64,000 bases of DNA from Paraburkholderia caffeinitolerans. GTDB taxonomy: Bacteria > Pseudomonadota > Gammaproteobacteria > Burkholderiales > Burkholderiaceae. A program made the position numbers and the translations under genes. The DNA is taken from contig NZ_CADIKL010000031.1 of NCBI RefSeq assembly GCF_902859945.1, forward strand, positions 32,461 to 96,460, written 5' to 3'. The notes under the pieces were generated by a model. It saw only the letters and a program-made list of their open reading frames with translations. It was not told the DNA's origin and made no database searches. Shown here piece after piece: positions 61,365-64,000 of this stretch. Numbering within the stretch: the first letter of the stretch is position 1; every line of letters begins with the position of its first letter.

Positions 61365-62261
61365 ATGGCCAACGACACGATGCTGCAGCAGATGCGCGCG
61401 AAGCCCGGATTCATTGCCGCGCTCGACCAGAGCGGTGGCTCGACGCCTGGCGCGCTGCGGCAATACGGTATCCCGGAGAGCGAGTACAGCGGCGACGCCG
61501 AGATGTTCCGGCTCATGCACGAGATGCGCGTGCGCATCGTCAGCGCGCCGGCCTTCACGGGCGCGAAGGTGATCGGCGCGATCCTCTTCGAGCAGACCAT
61601 GGACGGCCAGGCGCACGGCAAGCCGGTGCCCGCATTCCTTTGGGAAGAGCGCGGCGTGGTGCCCTTCCTCAAGGTCGACAAAGGCCTCGAAGCCGAGGCC
61701 GACGGCGTGCGGCTCATGAAGCCGATGCCCGGCCTCGACGCCCTGCTGGAGCGCGCATTGAAAGCCGGCATCTTCGGCACCAAGATGCGTTCGGTGATCG
61801 AGCACGCATCGCCCACGGGCATCGCCGCCATTGCGAAGCAGCAGTTCGAGGTGGGCGAGCAAATCGGCGCGCGCGGCCTCGTGCCGATTCTCGAACCCGA
61901 GGTGTCGATCAAGGCCCCGGACAAGGCGCAAGCCGAAACACTGCTGCGCGACGAACTCCTCAAGGGACTCGACGCCCTGCCCGCCTCGCGCAACGTCATG
62001 ATCAAGCTAACGATCCCCGACACGCCCGACTTCTACAAACCGCTCATCGATCACCCGCGCGTCGTGCGCGTGGTCGCGCTCTCGGGCGGCTACACGCGCA
62101 GCGACGCGTGCCAGCGGCTGGCGGCCAATCACGGCATGATCGCGAGCTTCTCGCGCGCGCTGATCAACGACCTCACCCGACAGATGAGCGATGCGCAATT
62201 CGATGCCGCGCTTGCCGCGAGCATCGACGAAATCTACAAGGCTTCTGTCGAGAAAGTCTGA
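61365..62261 (+). CDS. Class I fructose-bisphosphate aldolase, short staphylococcal (Fda) type
   Basis: A 298-aa Schiff-base aldolase cleaving fructose 1,6-bisphosphate to dihydroxyacetone phosphate and glyceraldehyde 3-phosphate. IAALDQSGGSTPGALRQYG, GAILFEQTMDG, GVVPFLKVDKGLE, IFGTKMRSVIEHA, the Glu in VPILEPEVSI, the Schiff-base Lys in NVMIKLTIP, and VVALSGGYTRSDA align closely with Staphylococcus aureus Fda as I know it. The ATG follows GGGAGG by seven bases. A strong terminator follows, so it is probably monocistronic. Confidence 0.9.
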   Translation: MANDTMLQQMRAKPGFIAALDQSGGSTPGALRQYGIPESEYSGDAEMFRLMHEMRVRIVSAPAFTGAKVIGAILFEQTMDGQAHGKPVPAFLWEERGVVPFLKVDKGLEAEADGVRLMKPMPGLDALLERALKAGIFGTKMRSVIEHASPTGIAAIAKQQFEVGEQIGARGLVPILEPEVSIKAPDKAQAETLLRDELLKGLDALPASRNVMIKLTIPDTPDFYKPLIDHPRVVRVVALSGGYTRSDACQRLAANHGMIASFSRALINDLTRQMSDAQFDAALAASIDEIYKASVEKV

Positions 62262-62285
62262 GCGCCATCAGTGCGAAGCGTTTTG

Positions 62286-62325
62286 AGAAACACAGCCGGG
62301 CCCCGCCCCGGCTGTGTTTCTTTCT
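62286..62325 (+). terminator. Intrinsic terminator after the aldolase gene
   Basis: AGAAACACAGCCGGG and CCCGGCTGTGTTTCT form a perfect 15-bp stem with loop CCCCGC (62286-62321), followed by TTCT. It begins 25 bp after the aldolase stop. Confidence 0.82.
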
Positions 62326-62406
62326 GGGCGGCTATACTGTGCCCCTTTCATTCGTTCACCTGCGTTTGCCCAAGCGTTTGCTCACGAAATCACGAAAGGA
62401 CCGGCC

Positions 62407-63174
62407 ATGAGGCGGTTACTCTGCCTGCTCGTCATGCTGCCTGGCCTCGTGCAATACGCGGCGGCCCAGCAGCCTCCAGCAGACGACAAGAAGCTCCCCA
62501 CCTACCTGAGCCAGAAGTTTGGACTGGCAAAGGACAAGGCTGCCCAGATCTCACTGGCCGTCACCACGGCCGCCGAAAAATACTCGCTGCCGCCCGCGGT
62601 GTTGCTCGCCATCATCTCGATCGAATCGCGCTTTCGCGAGAAGGCGCGCGGCTCGAACAACGCGACCGGGCTCATGCAGGTGGTGCCCTCGGCGCACCGC
62701 AAATTGCTGCGCAACGTGAAAGATCTCACGGACCCCGAGGTCAATATCGATGTGGGTTCATCGATTCTCTATGGCTACCAGCGCGCGGCCGGCGGCGATC
62801 TCGACGCGGCGATGAAGAATTACGGCGGCTCGAAGGCCTATGCGGACAAGATCCGCATGCGCGCGGCCGAATTCAGCCGTGTGCTCGATGCCGCGAGCGC
62901 GCCGCAAGCGGGTGCTGCCGCATCGGATGCGCCCGCAACCTTTAGCGGCGCTTTCTCGGCTGACATGAACGGCAACGTCGCCGCAAGCGACGCGTCGCCG
63001 GCTTCCGCCACGGCGGCGCCGGCCGGCATGGCGGCGGCAGCGGTAGCGGCAGCGCAAAATTCCGCGTCGTCGCCGACGCCTTCTCTCGTGCCGCCGAGCG
63101 CCCCGGTTACCGAGGCGTCGTCCATGCGCGGCGTGCTCGAGACCCGCAGCAACGCGCGCTCGCGCGAACGCTGA
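62407..63174 (+). CDS. Lytic transglycosylase (SLT domain)
   Basis: A 255-aa exported murein-cleaving enzyme. A signal peptide (MRRLLCLLVMLPGLVQYAAAQ) precedes an SLT domain (about residues 50-155). It holds the catalytic Glu in AIISIESRFREKARGSNNATG, followed by LMQVVPSAH and ILYGYQRAAGGDLDAAMKNYGG. The last 90 residues are an Ala/Pro/Ser-rich, low-complexity tail, possibly periplasmic and unstructured. AAAGGA precedes the ATG at 62407; a frame start at 62314 lies within the terminator region of the aldolase gene and is rejected. Confidence 0.9.
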   Translation: MRRLLCLLVMLPGLVQYAAAQQPPADDKKLPTYLSQKFGLAKDKAAQISLAVTTAAEKYSLPPAVLLAIISIESRFREKARGSNNATGLMQVVPSAHRKLLRNVKDLTDPEVNIDVGSSILYGYQRAAGGDLDAAMKNYGGSKAYADKIRMRAAEFSRVLDAASAPQAGAAASDAPATFSGAFSADMNGNVAASDASPASATAAPAGMAAAAVAAAQNSASSPTPSLVPPSAPVTEASSMRGVLETRSNARSRER

Positions 63175-63212
63175 AGGTTCAGCCGCGCTGCGATTCGATA
63201 TTCCGGGGTAGT

Positions 63213-63263
63213 ACGCATCAAGCGCCCAGCGTCGGCAACGCCGAGGCTGGGCGCTTGATGCGT
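63213..63263. terminator. Bidirectional intrinsic terminator
   Basis: ACGCATCAAGCGCCCAGC and GCTGGGCGCTTGATGCGT form an exact 18-bp stem with a 15-nt loop, between the converging lytic transglycosylase and ProQ-domain genes (stops at 63174 and 63270). Confidence 0.8.
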
Positions 63264-63269
63264 TGTCGT

Positions 63270-64000
63270 TCAGCTATGCGTCGCGGGTGCTTCGCCGTTG
63301 CTTTCAGGCGTTTCGCCGGCTGCCTCGGGGGCTTGCGCCTGTGCCGGTTCAACCGCCGGTTGAGTCGCGGCCACTGCGGGATCCTGCGCGGGCGCTACCG
63401 CATCGGCCGCGGCAGGCGCTGCAGCCGCCTGCCCTGCCTGCCCTGCTTGCTGCGCGTTTTCCTGCTCCTTGGCGCGCGCCTCGGCCTTGGCCTTCTGGTG
63501 CGCGAGCGCGGCCTTGGCGCGGCCGACATGCGAAGGGTCGATGCCCGGGCCTTCCGAGGCGCTGCCATCGAGCTCATAGCGCGCGCCGCCTTCGGCCACG
63601 CGCTCGTGATAGCGCGGATGATTCACGTGGCGCTTGAGCACGGCGACGATCAGCGTGCGCTCGTAATCGGGATGGCGCGCGACGAGGTCCTCGACTACGC
63701 CGATCTTCAGCGGCAAGCGCTCGCGGAACGCCGGATAGTGCTTCGCGAATACGTTCCAGACCGCGTTGAGCTGGCGATTGCGCTCGATGCGCGCCTTGTC
63801 GGCTTCGCTCAGATTGGCCATCGACGGCTGCTGGCGCGCCGGACGCTGGCGCTGACCGCCGCGCTCACCATCGCGCGGGCCGCGCGCCGGGCGGGACTGC
63901 TGCCCCCGCACTTCGTGACGCTTTTCGGTCGAGCTGCCGGCCACCTCGCCGCCCTCGCCAGCGGGCTTGCCCTGCGCCTGGCCGCGCTGCTGCTGCGGAC
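63270..64000 (-). CDS. ProQ/FinO-domain RNA-binding protein (partial, N-terminus missing)
   Basis: The reading frame remains open to the right window edge, so the N-terminus lies outside; 243 codons including the stop are present. A Gln/Arg/Gly-rich basic stretch, partly visible, leads into a ProQ/FinO domain (LSEADKARIERNRQLNAVWN, LKIGVVEDLVARHP, ALKRH-like VLKRHVNHPRYHE, GGARYELDG). The last 100 residues are Ala/Gln/Glu/Pro-rich. These proteins bind structured RNAs and act as RNA chaperones for small-RNA regulation. An in-frame GTG at 63942-63944 is possible but has no ribosome site, and the frame upstream has the same composition. Confidence 0.85.
   Translation of the reverse strand, partial: PQQQRGQAQGKPAGEGGEVAGSSTEKRHEVRGQQSRPARGPRDGERGGQRQRPARQQPSMANLSEADKARIERNRQLNAVWNVFAKHYPAFRERLPLKIGVVEDLVARHPDYERTLIVAVLKRHVNHPRYHERVAEGGARYELDGSASEGPGIDPSHVGRAKAALAHQKAKAEARAKEQENAQQAGQAGQAAAAPAAADAVAPAQDPAVAATQPAVEPAQAQAPEAAGETPESNGEAPATHS

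Noticed and set aside
1..64000. Mobile elements, prophage, tRNA or rRNA genes
   Set aside because: I looked for transposase or integrase motifs, flanking inverted repeats with target duplications, and tRNA or rRNA sequences, and saw none that I could support. The block of catabolic genes may still be an island, but no boundary is visible.

Overview
The window is high-GC, gene-dense DNA with no rRNA, tRNA, transposase or phage gene. Trimeric Gram-negative porins, MocR, IclR and LysR regulators, TauE-type exporters, a xsc-pta pair and a sauRSTU cluster close to that of Cupriavidus necator all point to a Burkholderiales member. A Paraburkholderia- or Caballeronia-like chromosome 2 or megaplasmid is my best guess. 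The content is almost entirely accessory catabolism with its transporters and dedicated regulators.

Layout. 1-4903: an NCS1 permease (cut by the left edge), an aldehyde dehydrogenase and an agmatinase-family ureohydrolase, with a divergent LysR regulator; probably guanidino-compound or polyamine use. 4972-6514: a DadA-like amine/amino-acid dehydrogenase behind a tandem glycine riboswitch and a good sigma70 promoter. 6532-15724: a sulfonate/taurine-type ABC importer, a MocR regulator, an NTF2/SnoaL-fold protein, sulfoacetaldehyde acetyltransferase (xsc), phosphotransacetylase (pta) and a TauE-type exporter. 15750-21597: a leftward set of FAD oxidoreductase (preceded by a 19-codon leader frame), APC permease, CobS-like AAA+ ATPase and CobT-like vWA protein. 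21849-25986: IclR regulator, GMC oxidoreductase and MHS-type MFS carrier. 26006-30492: DUF3311 protein, SSS symporter, YtcJ-like amidohydrolase and a CobW/COG0523 metallochaperone. 30655-36175: sauU, sauT, sauS and divergent sauR around a perfect 38-bp dyad. 36311-44290: a palindrome and promoter, then aldehyde dehydrogenase, MFS carrier, enolase-superfamily enzyme, GMC oxidoreductase, porin and IclR regulator. 45018-55686: hydroxypyruvate isomerase, LysR, three CodA-like and one SsnA-like amidohydrolases, ureidoglycine aminohydrolase, gamma-glutamyltransferase and a DUF1097 membrane protein. 55973-58118: a NarL-type two-component pair and an array of four operators. 58119-59812: hipB-hipA. 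59999-64000: porin, class I aldolase, lytic transglycosylase and a ProQ-domain protein cut by the right edge.

How it fits together. The best-supported pathway is sulfonate dissimilation. SauU imports sulfoacetate, SauT activates it to sulfoacetyl-CoA and SauS reduces that to sulfoacetaldehyde. Xsc converts sulfoacetaldehyde plus phosphate to acetyl phosphate and sulfite, Pta makes acetyl-CoA, and the TauE-type protein can export sulfite. The ABC importer and MocR regulator suggest that taurine or another sulfonate feeds the same intermediate. The NTF2-fold protein and the FAD oxidoreductase are candidates for the two taurine dehydrogenase subunits. The right-hand amidohydrolase block looks like an uncharacterised route for an N-heterocycle or ureide. 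The clearest regulatory architectures are the tandem glycine riboswitch, the sauR/sauS dyad and four hipBA operators set exactly 27 bp apart.
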